From Streptomyces sp. NBC_01276 (GTDB lineage: Bacteria > Actinomycetota > Actinomycetes > Streptomycetales > Streptomycetaceae), in assembly GCF_041435355.1 (NCBI RefSeq), contig NZ_CP108442.1, positions 1,922,001 through 1,986,000 of the forward strand: a DNA stretch of 64,000 nt, given 5' to 3'. The first letter of the stretch is position 1. Each line of letters starts with the position of its first letter. Both the position numbers and the translations under genes were made by a program. The notes beneath the pieces are model-generated. The model ran no database searches. It was not told where the DNA came from and saw only the letters and a list, made by a program, of their open reading frames with translations. Below, piece after piece: positions 33,642 to 42,473 of the stretch.

Positions 33642-35360
33642 GTGTCCGAAATCGAGGAGAAATCGGCCGTACGGACGGCGCAGCATGAGCCAGGGCCCCA
33701 CCACCCCTGGCTCATCCTGGCGATCGTGCTGACCGCCGCGTTCATGCAACTCGTGGACGTCAGCATCGTCACCGTCGCGGTCGCGTCCATCCAGGACGGC
33801 CTGGACGCGGGCTACGCCCAGGTCCAATGGGTACTCGCCGGATACACCCTGGCGTTCGCCGTCCTGCTCATCACCGGCAGCAAGCTCGGCGACCGGCTCG
33901 GCCGCAAGCGCGTCTTCATCCTGGGCATGGCCGGCTTCACCCTGGCCTCCCTGCTGTGCGGGACCGCCGGGAACGCCGAGACCCTCATCGCAGCACGCCT
34001 CCTTCAGGGGCTCGCCGCCGCACTGATGTACCCGCAGGTCTACTCCGTCATCCAGGTCACCTTCCCGCCGCAGCGCCGGGGCATGGCCTTCGGCATCCTC
34101 GGCGGGGTCATCGGCCTAGCAGCGATCACCGGGCCACTCGTCGGCGGACTGCTCATCCAGGCCGACCTCTTCGGCTGGAGCTGGCGCCCCATCTTCCTGG
34201 TCAACATCCCCGTGGGCCTGCTCGCCGTCGTTCTCGCTGCCCGCTTCATCCCCGAGTCGCGGGCCACCGACGCGGGCAAGCAGGACCTGATGGGCGTCCT
34301 GCTCGTCACCGCAGGACTGGTGCTCCTCGTCTATCCCATGGTCCAGGGCCGCGAACTGGGGTGGCCCCCCTACCTGTTCGTCATGGCCGCCGCCGGAGTG
34401 GTCGTCCTCGCCGTCTTCGGCTGGTACGAGCGGCGCCGCGAAGGCCGAGGACATGCCCCCCTCATCCGCACCGGCCTTTTCCGAAACCGGGGCTTCACCG
34501 CAGGACTGCTGCTCATCCTCGTCTTCTATGGGGCATTCCTGCCGTTCTTCCTCGTCTTCAGCATCTACCTACAGTCCGGGCTCGGCTACAGCGCGCTGCA
34601 CACGGGAGTCGCCGTGCTCCCGTACGCCCTGGGATCCGGCATCGGCTCGGGCGTCTCGGTCGCCCTCGCGCCCAAACTCGGGCGCGTCGCCCTGCAAATC
34701 GGCTTGACCGTACTCGTCATCGGCACGCTCGGAATCACCTGGGCCGTCCACGAATGGGGCACCGACCTGGAGACCCGGCAAGTGGTGCTCCCGCTGCTCG
34801 TCGCAGGACTCGGCTTCGGCTTCACCGTCACCCCACTGGTCACCCTGATCCTCGCCAGAATCCCGCTGGCCGACGCCGGCTCGGCCTCGGGCACGCTCAC
34901 TACGGCGCAACAGATCGGCAGTTCCGTCGGCGTGGCGGTCCTCGGCGCGTTCTTCTTCGGGCTGCTCGGCTCCCAGGCGAACGCGGCCACCGCCGAAGAG
35001 GTACCCCGGCTCAGGTCGGAGCTGGCCGCCGTGCACATCACGGGAGAGCCGGCGCAGCAGGTCGTCGACGGCTTCCGCGTCTGCTTCCACGACCGCGCCG
35101 CTGCAAGCGACCCCACCACCGTCCCAGCCAGCTGCCGCCGCGCCTCTGATCACCCCAACGCCACTGTGCAGCGGGTCGTGCAGGCGGCTAGCACCCGGGC
35201 CCTGCGCACCGACTTCGCCCAGTCCGTGGAACGCACCCTGCTGCTCCAGAGCATCCTGTTCGCCGGCTGCCTGGTCCTCGTCTTCGTACTGCCGAAGGTA
35301 CGGGGACGGGAGCTCAGCGAGTTCGAGGAGAACAGCCAGGACGCCGTCATCATCGGGTGA
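33642..35360 (+). CDS. DHA2-family (EmrB/QacA) MFS multidrug exporter
   Basis: The 572-residue protein has 14 predicted spans. The DHA2 motifs are visible: LAGYTLAFAVLLITGSKLGDRLGRKRVFILG (motif A), LIAARLLQGLAAALMYPQ, and a GILGGVIGLAAITGPLVGGLL motif C typical of drug-proton antiporters. A soluble loop of about 90 residues near the C-terminus (from about EEVPRLRSELAAVHITG) contains two Cys. GTG 33642 is chosen after AGGGAGA. It probably exports the locus 2 product and gives self-resistance. Confidence 0.92.
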   Translation: MSEIEEKSAVRTAQHEPGPHHPWLILAIVLTAAFMQLVDVSIVTVAVASIQDGLDAGYAQVQWVLAGYTLAFAVLLITGSKLGDRLGRKRVFILGMAGFTLASLLCGTAGNAETLIAARLLQGLAAALMYPQVYSVIQVTFPPQRRGMAFGILGGVIGLAAITGPLVGGLLIQADLFGWSWRPIFLVNIPVGLLAVVLAARFIPESRATDAGKQDLMGVLLVTAGLVLLVYPMVQGRELGWPPYLFVMAAAGVVVLAVFGWYERRREGRGHAPLIRTGLFRNRGFTAGLLLILVFYGAFLPFFLVFSIYLQSGLGYSALHTGVAVLPYALGSGIGSGVSVALAPKLGRVALQIGLTVLVIGTLGITWAVHEWGTDLETRQVVLPLLVAGLGFGFTVTPLVTLILARIPLADAGSASGTLTTAQQIGSSVGVAVLGAFFFGLLGSQANAATAEEVPRLRSELAAVHITGEPAQQVVDGFRVCFHDRAAASDPTTVPASCRRASDHPNATVQRVVQAASTRALRTDFAQSVERTLLLQSILFAGCLVLVFVLPKVRGRELSEFEENSQDAVIIG

Positions 35361-35372
35361 GTGGACGGAACG

Positions 35373-36368
35373 ATGAGCGAGAGAACGTTGTATCCGTACG
35401 GCTCGACCGCAGGCCTGCGCCAGGACGTGCTGCGCGTCCTGGGCGTCCTCAAGGTCGCCACGGCCGAGCAGATCCGGGCGCTCACCCGTCCCACGGCCAA
35501 GAGCAACAAGGCCCACCGAAACGCCGCACTCGACCTCCAGCTCCACGGGCTCACCGTCTCCGAGGGACACGCCGCCAACGGACACAAACTGTGGGGACTG
35601 ACTCAGGCCGGTCTGGAATCAGCGGCCTCACTACTACGCCGGGGCGCGGAGGAGATGGGCGGCACGGCACGCGGAACCGCCCGGCACGGTGCCGCACACG
35701 CGCTGGCGGTGAACGAGACGATCACCACCTTCATCCAGCCGGCAATGGGGGAAGCCCGCAAGACGGGGCTGGGGGACTTGTCCGAGTGGAGCACCGAGGT
35801 ACCGCTGCCCGCGAGCGGTACCTGGAGCCGGCCGGGCGTGGGCAGCCCCCGGGCCGACGCAGTCCTGTACGCCCCGCAGGCGGAGGTGTCACTGCTGCTG
35901 GTAGAGGTCGACTGCGGGACCGAGACAGCCGCCATCGTCGCTGCCAAGTTCGACCGGTACCAGCGTTTCTTCCAACGCGAGGTCGAGGACACCGACGGCC
36001 GTCGGACACTGCTGTGGCGGACCCGATGGGACGGGGTCGAGCGGGCCGAACACCCGCCCGTGGCCGCGGTGTTCACCGGTCTCGGCAGCCGCGGGCTGCG
36101 TCAGCGCATGGAGGCGGTTGGGGAACTGAGCGCCCGGTATTGGGAGCCGTGCACATCCGGCTCGGGCGGCCGAGCCGACAGACGAACCAAGGTCATTCCC
36201 ATACTTGTCACCACCCTCGACAGACTCCGGGTACACGGGCCGCACGGGCCGACCTGGTGGCGGTACGGGCACTGCTCGTGGGAGTCGCTGGAGGGGGCGC
36301 TGGAACAGCGCCGCCTCCCCGCGAGGTCGACGGAAGGCGGTTTCACCGGGGTTCCGCCGGACGGCTGA
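35373..36368 (+). CDS. Replication-relaxation family protein
   Basis: The 331-residue protein starts with a winged-helix region (GLRQDVLRVLGVLKVATAEQIRALTRP ... GLTQAGLESA). A nuclease-like region follows: HALAVNETITTFI, then RPGVGSPRADAVLYAPQAEVSLLLVEVDCGTETAAIVAAKFDRYQRFF, which resembles a PD-(D/E)xK fold (D...E.D...K). The pattern recalls the replication-relaxation family encoded by actinobacterial plasmids and integrative elements. I place the start at ATG 35373; GTG 35361 is also possible. It lies just after the exporter but has no metabolic link to the peptide genes. It may be a remnant of the element that brought them. Confidence 0.65.
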   Translation: MSERTLYPYGSTAGLRQDVLRVLGVLKVATAEQIRALTRPTAKSNKAHRNAALDLQLHGLTVSEGHAANGHKLWGLTQAGLESAASLLRRGAEEMGGTARGTARHGAAHALAVNETITTFIQPAMGEARKTGLGDLSEWSTEVPLPASGTWSRPGVGSPRADAVLYAPQAEVSLLLVEVDCGTETAAIVAAKFDRYQRFFQREVEDTDGRRTLLWRTRWDGVERAEHPPVAAVFTGLGSRGLRQRMEAVGELSARYWEPCTSGSGGRADRRTKVIPILVTTLDRLRVHGPHGPTWWRYGHCSWESLEGALEQRRLPARSTEGGFTGVPPDG

Positions 36369-36530
36369 GCTTGTTCGTCCGTGCGGGTCAGGCTTACGGT
36401 GAAGCCGACAGCGCAGCGCGGGTCGGCCTACCCAACAGCTGGCCGCCACGGTCGCCCGTGGTACCCATTGCACGGGCGTCAGCCGCTATGCAATCCCCTC
36501 ACCTACGAACGTGAGGGCCCTCCGGGCGGA

Positions 36531-36952
36531 TCACCATGCGGTGAGGAGGTCTTCGGGCGACAGGTGGATGACGCCTTGGGCGGTGCAGTCGCTGCGGGCG
36601 ACCGCGAGGGGTGGGGTGTCGTCGTCCGCGCCTGGGAGTTGGGAGCGGTGGTGATCAGGCGGGCGAGGTCGCGGTGGTCGAAGGGTTCACTCTCCAGCCA
36701 CTTGATCGACCCCATGACAGTGATCTTCTTGGCGATCGGGGCACGGTCGGCGCCGATGATGTCGATCTCCGGGTCGTTGGTATGGGTCCCCTCAGGGAGC
36801 CGGTCGTCGGCCAGGCGCCACAGACTCTCGCGAATGACCGGTTCAACGGCCCTGCCCCGCCATGACGTCCAACTGGCAAGGTTGGTGTCCAGGACCGAGT
36901 CTGTACAGGCGGCGATGACCACCGTACAGACCCACCACCTGCAGGACTGCAC
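36531..36952 (-). pseudogene. C-terminal fragment of a DUF234-type ATPase, frameshifted
   Basis: The minus-strand frame reads ASWTSWRGRAVEPVIRESLWRLA, then NDPEIDIIGADRAPIAKKITVMGSIKWLESEPFDHRDLARLI. This is the nuclease-like C-terminal domain of archaeal-type ATPases with DUF234. Near 36655 the frame shifts, after which a second frame reads QLPGADDDTPP and ends in LSPEDLLTAW before the stop at 36531. The N-terminal ATPase domain is missing. A dead fragment, next to a relaxation-type gene, supports this being an edge of mobile DNA. Confidence 0.65.
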
Positions 36953-37331
36953 ACGTCACTCGACGGAACGCTCCGCCTGCCGACCGTCCCCGAACCTCGC
37001 GCCGACGACCTGCAGCCGTTCCTGCATGGCTGGAGCGCGTACGGTCCCGGCTAAGCGAGCCCCCCGCTTGTCACAGAACGTGTTCGGAGGGGGGAGCCAG
37101 AGCTCGGGTCAGGCACGTGCCAGCTCGGTCGCCCACAACCTGAAAGGTCGTCTCCCGCACCAGGGTCACAACCTGGTGCGGGAGACGACCTCCCACTGTT
37201 GACGATCCGTCAGGCATTCCTGTCGGCGTGCGTCAAAGGTGCGTCACGTGCGTCACGTGCGTCAGACCAGCGTCAAGATATCGCCCGTAACGCCCACAGC
37301 GCGCATAACGCGCACCGATTTAACCTGCAGG
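36953..37331. other. Gene-free stretch at the accessory/core border
   Basis: About 380 bp hold no gene I can support. It contains a strong hairpin (37146-37190) and a tandem GTGCGTCAC-like repeat near 37235-37262. An attachment-site remnant is possible but I see no tRNA gene or matching direct repeat. Confidence 0.5.
37146..37190. terminator. Strong 19-bp hairpin
   Basis: Positions 37146-37164 pair perfectly with 37172-37190 around a 7-base loop. It lies about 140 bp past the 3' end of the RNA methyltransferase gene (minus strand). It may serve as a terminator for that gene or as a barrier to transcription from the island. Confidence 0.6.
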
Positions 37332-38663
37332 TCAGAGGCCCTTTGCGGCCGGTTCAAGGATCGCGACGCACTCCACGTGGTGCGTCATCGGGAAGAGGTC
37401 GAAGACGCGCAGCGTGCGGACCTTGTAGCCGTTGTCGGCGAAGTACGCCAGGTCGCGGGCCAGGGCCGCCGGGTCGCAGGCCACGTAGGCGATGCGGCGG
37501 GCGGAGAGGCCCGCGATGTGGCGGACCGTCTGCTTGCCGGCGCCCGCGCGGGGCGGGTCCAGGACGACCAGGTCGCATTCCGTGATGCCGGTCTTCGGGA
37601 GGACGGCTTCGACCTTGCCCTGTTCGATGCGGACCCGGGGGAAGTCCGCCAGGTTGTGGCGGGCGTCCTCGACGGCGCGCTTCGTCGTCTCGATGCCGAG
37701 GACGGCCCCGGTGTCGCCCAGGCGCTCCGCCAGGGCGCCCGCGAAGATGCCGACGCCGCAGTACAGGTCGAGGGCCATCTCGCCCTTGCGCGGCATCAGG
37801 CCCTGCATGACGGCCTTGATCAGGGTGTCGGCGGCCTGCGGGTGGACCTGCCAGAAGCCGCCCATGCCGACGCGGTACGTACGGCCGTCGGCGCGCTCGC
37901 GGACGAAGGGACGGCCGTGGACGCGGTGGACGCCGCCGTCCTTCTCCTCGACCCGGAGGACCGAGACCGGCTTGTCGAGTTCCACGAGGGGCAGGCGGCC
38001 GCCGGGGCGCGGGGTCAGGACCACCTGGCGGTCGTTCGAGCCAGAGGCCGCGATGGCCTCGACCGACGCCATCTGGGGCCAGTCCTGCTTCTCGATGCCG
38101 AGTTCCGAGACGCCCGGGGCCGCGATCATGCAGTGGTCGATCAGCTCGATGTCGTGCGAGCGGTGCTTGCGCAGGCCCGCGTTGCCGTCCTCGTCGATCG
38201 CGAACTGGACGCGGGTGCGCCACTGCGGGACCTGCCCGGCCGGCAGCTTGTCGCCCTCGGCCGGCATGACGGTGCCGTCCCAGCCGGCCTCCTCCGGGGT
38301 GAGGCCGGCGAGCCGCTTCAGCTGCTCGGCGACGACCTCGCCCTTGAGCCGGCGCTGGGCTCCCGGCTTGGCGTGCTGCCAGTCGCAGCCGCCGCACTTG
38401 CCGGGGCCGGCGTACGGGCAGGGGGCCTCGACGCGGTCCTTGGAGGCGTCGAGGACCGTGATCGCGTCGGCCCGCAGGAAGCGGGAGTCGGACTCGCCCT
38501 CCGTCACACGGGCGATGACCTTCTCTCCCGGGAGGGTGTGGCGGACGAACAGGACGCGGCCGTCGGCGGTGCGGGCGATGCAGTGGCCTCCGTGCGCGAC
38601 GGGACCGACCTCGACCTCGTACTCCTCCCCGACCAGTGACTGCTTCTCGTTCTGCTCGGTCAT
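37332..38663 (-). CDS. TrmA/RlmD-type class I SAM-dependent RNA uridine methyltransferase
   Basis: The 443-residue protein opens with a TRAM domain (about residues 10-70, EYEVEVGPVAHGGHCIAR). The cysteine set CPYAGPGKCGGC of the iron-sulfur type follows, then the Rossmann methyltransferase: MALDLYCGVGIFAG (SAM site), VVLDPPRAGAG and YVACDPAALARDL with the catalytic Cys. It methylates C5 of uridine in tRNA or rRNA; the exact target cannot be read. The ATG at 38663 is used; an upstream start at 38687 lacks conservation signs. This is the first core gene to the right of the accessory region. Confidence 0.9.
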   Translation of the reverse strand: MTEQNEKQSLVGEEYEVEVGPVAHGGHCIARTADGRVLFVRHTLPGEKVIARVTEGESDSRFLRADAITVLDASKDRVEAPCPYAGPGKCGGCDWQHAKPGAQRRLKGEVVAEQLKRLAGLTPEEAGWDGTVMPAEGDKLPAGQVPQWRTRVQFAIDEDGNAGLRKHRSHDIELIDHCMIAAPGVSELGIEKQDWPQMASVEAIAASGSNDRQVVLTPRPGGRLPLVELDKPVSVLRVEEKDGGVHRVHGRPFVRERADGRTYRVGMGGFWQVHPQAADTLIKAVMQGLMPRKGEMALDLYCGVGIFAGALAERLGDTGAVLGIETTKRAVEDARHNLADFPRVRIEQGKVEAVLPKTGITECDLVVLDPPRAGAGKQTVRHIAGLSARRIAYVACDPAALARDLAYFADNGYKVRTLRVFDLFPMTHHVECVAILEPAAKGL

Positions 38664-38703
38664 GGTGGGGAGGCTCCAGGAGGTCAAGGTGAAGACAAAG
38701 GGA

Positions 38704-38753
38704 AACGGCCGGACGACCGACCCACCAGTTTACGTGGATCTCGTCCGGCCGTT
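38704..38753 (-). terminator. Inverted repeat after the APC permease gene
   Basis: Thirteen bases (38704-38716) pair with 38741-38753 around a 24-base loop, in the 108-bp gap between the permease stop and the methyltransferase start. The loop is long for a terminator, so strength is uncertain. Confidence 0.5.
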
Positions 38754-38771
38754 CACCATCCCTATCCGGCG

Positions 38772-40826
38772 CTACTTGCCCGCCGGGTCCTTCGGCCGCG
38801 GGCGCGGAGTGTCGACGGGACCGCGGCGCACCGCGCCCGGGGCGTTCCAGTCCTGGCGCTTCTTGGCCCGCCGCTTGGCGAGCTCCGAGGACTCCAGCTG
38901 GTAGGGCACCGAGGTGACCATCACACCCGGAGTGAAGAGCAGGCGGCCCTTGAGGCGCAGCGCGCTCTGGTTGTGCAGCAGGTGCTCGTACCAGCGGCCG
39001 ACGACGTACTCGGGGATGTAGACGCTGACGGCGTCGCGCGGGTTCTCGCTGCGCAGCCCCTTGACGTACTCGACGACCGGCCGGGTGATCTCGCGGTACG
39101 GAGAGTCGAGGATCTTCAGCGGGACGTTGATCCCGCGCCGCTCCCACTCGGCCTTCAGCGCCTTGGTCTCGTCCGCGTCGACGCTGATGCTGAGCGCCTC
39201 CAGGGTGTCCGAGCGGGTCAGCTTGGCGAACGCGAGGGCGCGCAGGGTGGGCTTGTGGACCTTGGAGACCAGGACGATCGAGTGGACCCGGGAGGGGCGC
39301 ACGCTGTCGTCGCTGGGGCCCTCGGCGGCGGCGATCTCGTTGGCGACCCGGTCGTAGTGCTTGCGGATCGCGGTCATGGTTCCGTAGAAGATCACCATGC
39401 CGAGCAGGGCGACCCAGGCGCCGTGGGTGAACTTCGTGGCCAGGACGACGACCAGCACCATGCCGGTGAAGAAGGCGCCGAAGGTGTTGATGGCCCGCGA
39501 GCGCTGCATCCGGCGGCGGGCGGCCTGGTCGCGCTCGCTGCGCAGGTGGCGGTTCCAGTGCCGGACCATGCCGATCTGGCTCAGCGTGAAGGAGACGAAG
39601 ACACCCACGATGTAGAGCTGGATCAGCTTGGTGGAGTCGGCGTCGTAGATCCACACGAGCAGCATGGCGGCGCCCGCGAGCAGCACGATGCCGTTCGAGA
39701 AGGCGAGCCGGTCGCCGCGGGTGTGCAGCTGGCGGGGCAGGTAGCGGTCCTGGGCGAGGATCGAGCCGAGCAGCGGGAAGCCGTTGTACGCGGTGTTCGC
39801 GGCCAGGAACAGGACGAGCGCGGTGGCGGTCGCCAGCAGGATGAACAGGAAGCTGCCGTTGCCGAAGACGGCCTCGGCGACCTGGGAGATCACCGGGTGC
39901 TGGACGAAGGAGTCGCCGACCGGGACGCCGTTGTCCAGCAGGTTGGTCGCGGGGGCCTCGGCCATCTTCACGTCGGTGGCCATGGCCAGCCCGATGATCC
40001 CGCAGAACATCGTGACGGCCAGGGCGCCCATGAGGGCGAGGGTGGTGGCGGCGTTCTTGCTCTTGGGCTTGCGGAAGGCGGGCACGCCGTTGCTGATCGC
40101 CTCGACGCCGGTCAGGGCGGCACAGCCGGAGGAGAAGGCCCGCAGCAGCAGGAAGACCAGCGCGAAGCCCGCCAGCCCCTGGTGCTCCGCCTTGATCTCC
40201 AGGCCGGCGGTGGGTGCCTCCATGGTGTCGCCCAGCACGAGGCCGCGCCAGGCGCCCCACGCGATCATCACGAAGACGGCCCCGACGAACACGTACGTCG
40301 GAATGGCGAAGAGTTTCCCGGATTCCTTGACCCCGCGCAGATTCATCAGCGTGAGGAGCAGAATCATGATCATCGCCGAGAGCACCTTGTGCTCGATGAC
40401 GAAATCGACGGCGGAGCCGAGATTCTCGACGCCGGAGGAGATCGATACGGCCACGGTGAGCACGTAGTCGACGAGCAGGGCGCTCGCCACGGTGAGACCG
40501 GCCCTGGGCCCGAGGTTGGTGTTGGCGACCTCGTAGTCACCGCCGCCGCTCGGGTACGCGTGGACGTTCTGCCGGTAGGAGGCGACCACCGTGAACATCA
40601 GCACGACGACCGCGACCGCGATCCATGGGCTGAAGTGGTACGCCGACACACCCGCGATCGACAGGACCAGCAGTACCTCGCCCGGGGCGTAGGCCACCGA
40701 GGAGAGCGGGTCGGATGCGAACACAGGAAGGGCGATCCGCTTGGGGAGGAGGGTTTCCCCGAGGCGGTCGCTGCGTAGCGCCCGGCCAATCAGGATCCGT
40801 TTGGGCACGTCGGTCAGTTTGGACAC
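38772..40826 (-). CDS. APC-superfamily amino acid/cation permease
   Basis: The 684-residue membrane protein has about 12 spans in the first 450 residues and a soluble C-terminal domain of about 200. The APC signature is seen in ALPVFASDPLSSVAYAPGEVLLVLSIAG and SGGGDYEVANTNLGPRAGLTVASALLVDYVLTVAVS. The C-terminal part (VLVSKVHKPTLRALAFAKLTRSDTLEALSISVD) resembles a universal-stress-like regulatory fold. It is divergent from the two TrkA-type genes, with a shared 211-bp promoter region. The pairing suggests potassium or another cation as a substrate, which is only an inference. GTG 40826 is the chosen start. Confidence 0.88.
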   Translation of the reverse strand: MSKLTDVPKRILIGRALRSDRLGETLLPKRIALPVFASDPLSSVAYAPGEVLLVLSIAGVSAYHFSPWIAVAVVVLMFTVVASYRQNVHAYPSGGGDYEVANTNLGPRAGLTVASALLVDYVLTVAVSISSGVENLGSAVDFVIEHKVLSAMIMILLLTLMNLRGVKESGKLFAIPTYVFVGAVFVMIAWGAWRGLVLGDTMEAPTAGLEIKAEHQGLAGFALVFLLLRAFSSGCAALTGVEAISNGVPAFRKPKSKNAATTLALMGALAVTMFCGIIGLAMATDVKMAEAPATNLLDNGVPVGDSFVQHPVISQVAEAVFGNGSFLFILLATATALVLFLAANTAYNGFPLLGSILAQDRYLPRQLHTRGDRLAFSNGIVLLAGAAMLLVWIYDADSTKLIQLYIVGVFVSFTLSQIGMVRHWNRHLRSERDQAARRRMQRSRAINTFGAFFTGMVLVVVLATKFTHGAWVALLGMVIFYGTMTAIRKHYDRVANEIAAAEGPSDDSVRPSRVHSIVLVSKVHKPTLRALAFAKLTRSDTLEALSISVDADETKALKAEWERRGINVPLKILDSPYREITRPVVEYVKGLRSENPRDAVSVYIPEYVVGRWYEHLLHNQSALRLKGRLLFTPGVMVTSVPYQLESSELAKRRAKKRQDWNAPGAVRRGPVDTPRPRPKDPAGK

Positions 40827-41037
40827 GCAGAGGATCGTAAGCGTTCGAAATCCGGCTGACGAACCCCCCGCCCCCTTATCCGTGGCGACGGGCCCCCAAT
40901 ACGGCACCCCACGAACCCCAAAAGGCCACACTGGTGACCGCCCGTGTGTAGCTTGGGCCATGGTCTGAGACCCTGTTTAGCCAGAGCATGCAATGAGGCT
41001 GGTAACCAGCGAGCCGCTGTCAGCCGGAAGGACGGCC
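40827..41037. promoter_or_regulatory. Divergent promoter region between permease and trkA
   Basis: The 211 bp between two divergent starts must hold both promoters. I see no clear operator. A stop-rich, AT-containing stretch near 40960-40990 precedes the TrkA gene. Confidence 0.4.
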
Positions 41038-41706
41038 GTGCACATCGTCATTATGGGCTGCGGAAGAGTGGGCTCCGCCCTCGCGCAGACCCTGGAACAG
41101 CAGGGGCATACGGTCGCGGTCGTCGACCAGGACCCCACCGCATTCCGCCGGCTCGGGGCTTCCTTCGGCGGCCGCCGGGTCACCGGGGTCGGCTTCGACC
41201 AGGACACCCTGCGGGAGGCCGGGATCGAGGACGCGGGCGCCTTCGCCGCGGTCAGCAGTGGTGACAATTCCAACATCATCGCCGCCCGCGTGGCCCGGGA
41301 GATGTTCGGCGTCGAGAACGTCGCCGCCCGCATCTACGACCCCAAGCGCGCGGAGGTCTACCAGCGCCTCGGCATCCCCACCGTCGCGACCGTGCGGTGG
41401 ACCGCCGACCAGATGCTGCGGCGCCTCCTGCCCTCGGGTGCCGAGCCGCTGTGGCGCGACCCCAGCGGCGGTGTGCAGCTCGCGGAGGTGCACACCTCCG
41501 CCGCCTGGATCGGGCACAAGGTGAGCAAGCTCCAGGAGGAGACGGGCGTGCGTGTCGCGTTCCTCACCCGCCTGGGCGAGGCGATGCTGCCGACTTCGCA
41601 GACGGTCCTGCAGGAGGGCGACCTCGTCCACGTGATGATGCGCACGGACGAGATCGACAAGGTTGAGGCGGCCTTCGCCGAGGGGCCCGAGGAGGCACAC
41701 GCATGA
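41038..41706 (+). CDS. TrkA-family potassium transport regulator (first of two)
   Basis: The 222-residue protein is a Trk/Ktr gating subunit. The RCK_N Rossmann domain starts HIVIMGCGRVGSALAQTLEQQGHTVAVVDQD, with GxGxxG for NAD(H) binding. A TrkA_C domain follows from about residue 140. GTG 41038, with GGAAGGAC upstream, gives the canonical start of the fold; the frame is open to 40993. Two adjacent single-unit TrkA genes resemble the ceoB/ceoC pair of mycobacteria. It overlaps the next gene by 4 bases. Confidence 0.92.
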   Translation: MHIVIMGCGRVGSALAQTLEQQGHTVAVVDQDPTAFRRLGASFGGRRVTGVGFDQDTLREAGIEDAGAFAAVSSGDNSNIIAARVAREMFGVENVAARIYDPKRAEVYQRLGIPTVATVRWTADQMLRRLLPSGAEPLWRDPSGGVQLAEVHTSAAWIGHKVSKLQEETGVRVAFLTRLGEAMLPTSQTVLQEGDLVHVMMRTDEIDKVEAAFAEGPEEAHA

Positions 41707-42365
41707 GGGTCGCGATCGCCGGAGCCGGCGCCGTGGGCCGCTCCATCGCGGGCGAGCTGCTGGAGAACGGCCACGAGGTGCTCCTCGTGGACAAGGCGCC
41801 GACCGCCATCTCGGTGGAGCGGGTCCCCCAGGCCGAGTGGCTCCTGGCCGACGCCTGCGAGATCACCTCGCTGGACGAGGCCGCGCTGCAGCGCTGCAAC
41901 GTGGTCATCGCCGCCACCGGTGACGACAAGGTCAACCTGGTCGTCTCGCTCCTCGCCAAGACCGAGTACGGGGTCCCCCGGGTCGTGGCGCGGGTCAACA
42001 ACCCGAAGAACGAGTGGCTCTTCAACGAGTCCTGGGGCGTCGACGTGGCGGTGTCCACCCCGCGCCTGATGTCGGCCCTCGTCGAGGAGGCCGTCAGCGT
42101 CGGCGACCTGGTACGGCTGCTGCGCTTCAGTCACGGCGACGCCAACCTCGTCGAGCTGACCCTGCCGGCCGACTCCTCGGTCGCGGGCACCCAGATCAGC
42201 GAGATCTCCTGGCCGGAGGACACCTCGCTCGTCACGATCATCCGGGGCAACCGGGTGCTCACGCCGCACGGCGAGGAGACCCTGGAGCCCGGCGACGAGC
42301 TCCTCTTCGTGGCCGCCCAGGCCCGCGAGGAGCAGCTGGAGGACCTCCTCCAGGCCCGTCACTGA
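41703..42365 (+). CDS. TrkA-family potassium transport regulator (second of two)
   Basis: The 220-residue protein has the same RCK_N plus TrkA_C plan: MRVAIAGAGAVGRSIAGELLENGHEVLLVDK, then a C-terminal domain from about 140 (LVELTLPADSSVAGTQISEISWPEDTSLVTIIRG). The ATG overlaps the previous stop (ATGA), so both gating subunits are made in equal amounts and may form a hetero-octameric ring. No Trk membrane subunit lies in the window. A strong hairpin ends the unit. Confidence 0.92.
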   Translation: MRVAIAGAGAVGRSIAGELLENGHEVLLVDKAPTAISVERVPQAEWLLADACEITSLDEAALQRCNVVIAATGDDKVNLVVSLLAKTEYGVPRVVARVNNPKNEWLFNESWGVDVAVSTPRLMSALVEEAVSVGDLVRLLRFSHGDANLVELTLPADSSVAGTQISEISWPEDTSLVTIIRGNRVLTPHGEETLEPGDELLFVAAQAREEQLEDLLQARH

Positions 42366-42376
42366 GGTACCCGTAC

Positions 42377-42420
42377 GGCGAAGGGGCGGGGAGACCATCC
42401 GGTCTCCCCGCCCCTTCGCC
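42377..42420. terminator. Perfect 20-bp terminator hairpin after the trkA pair
   Basis: Positions 42377-42396 pair with 42401-42420 around a 4-base loop. It lies between convergent genes (trkA pair on plus, DUF3159 on minus) and can stop transcription from both sides. Confidence 0.85.
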
Positions 42421-42473
42421 GTGTCCGTGGCCGTGGCCAAGCGCCGGGCGCCGGGCGCCGGGCGCGGACGGTG

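Noticed and set aside
37235..37262. Tandem GTGCGTCAC-like repeat as a CRISPR or attachment site
   Set aside because: Only three imperfect copies with no spacers, no tRNA gene, and no matching copy at the other side of the accessory region.
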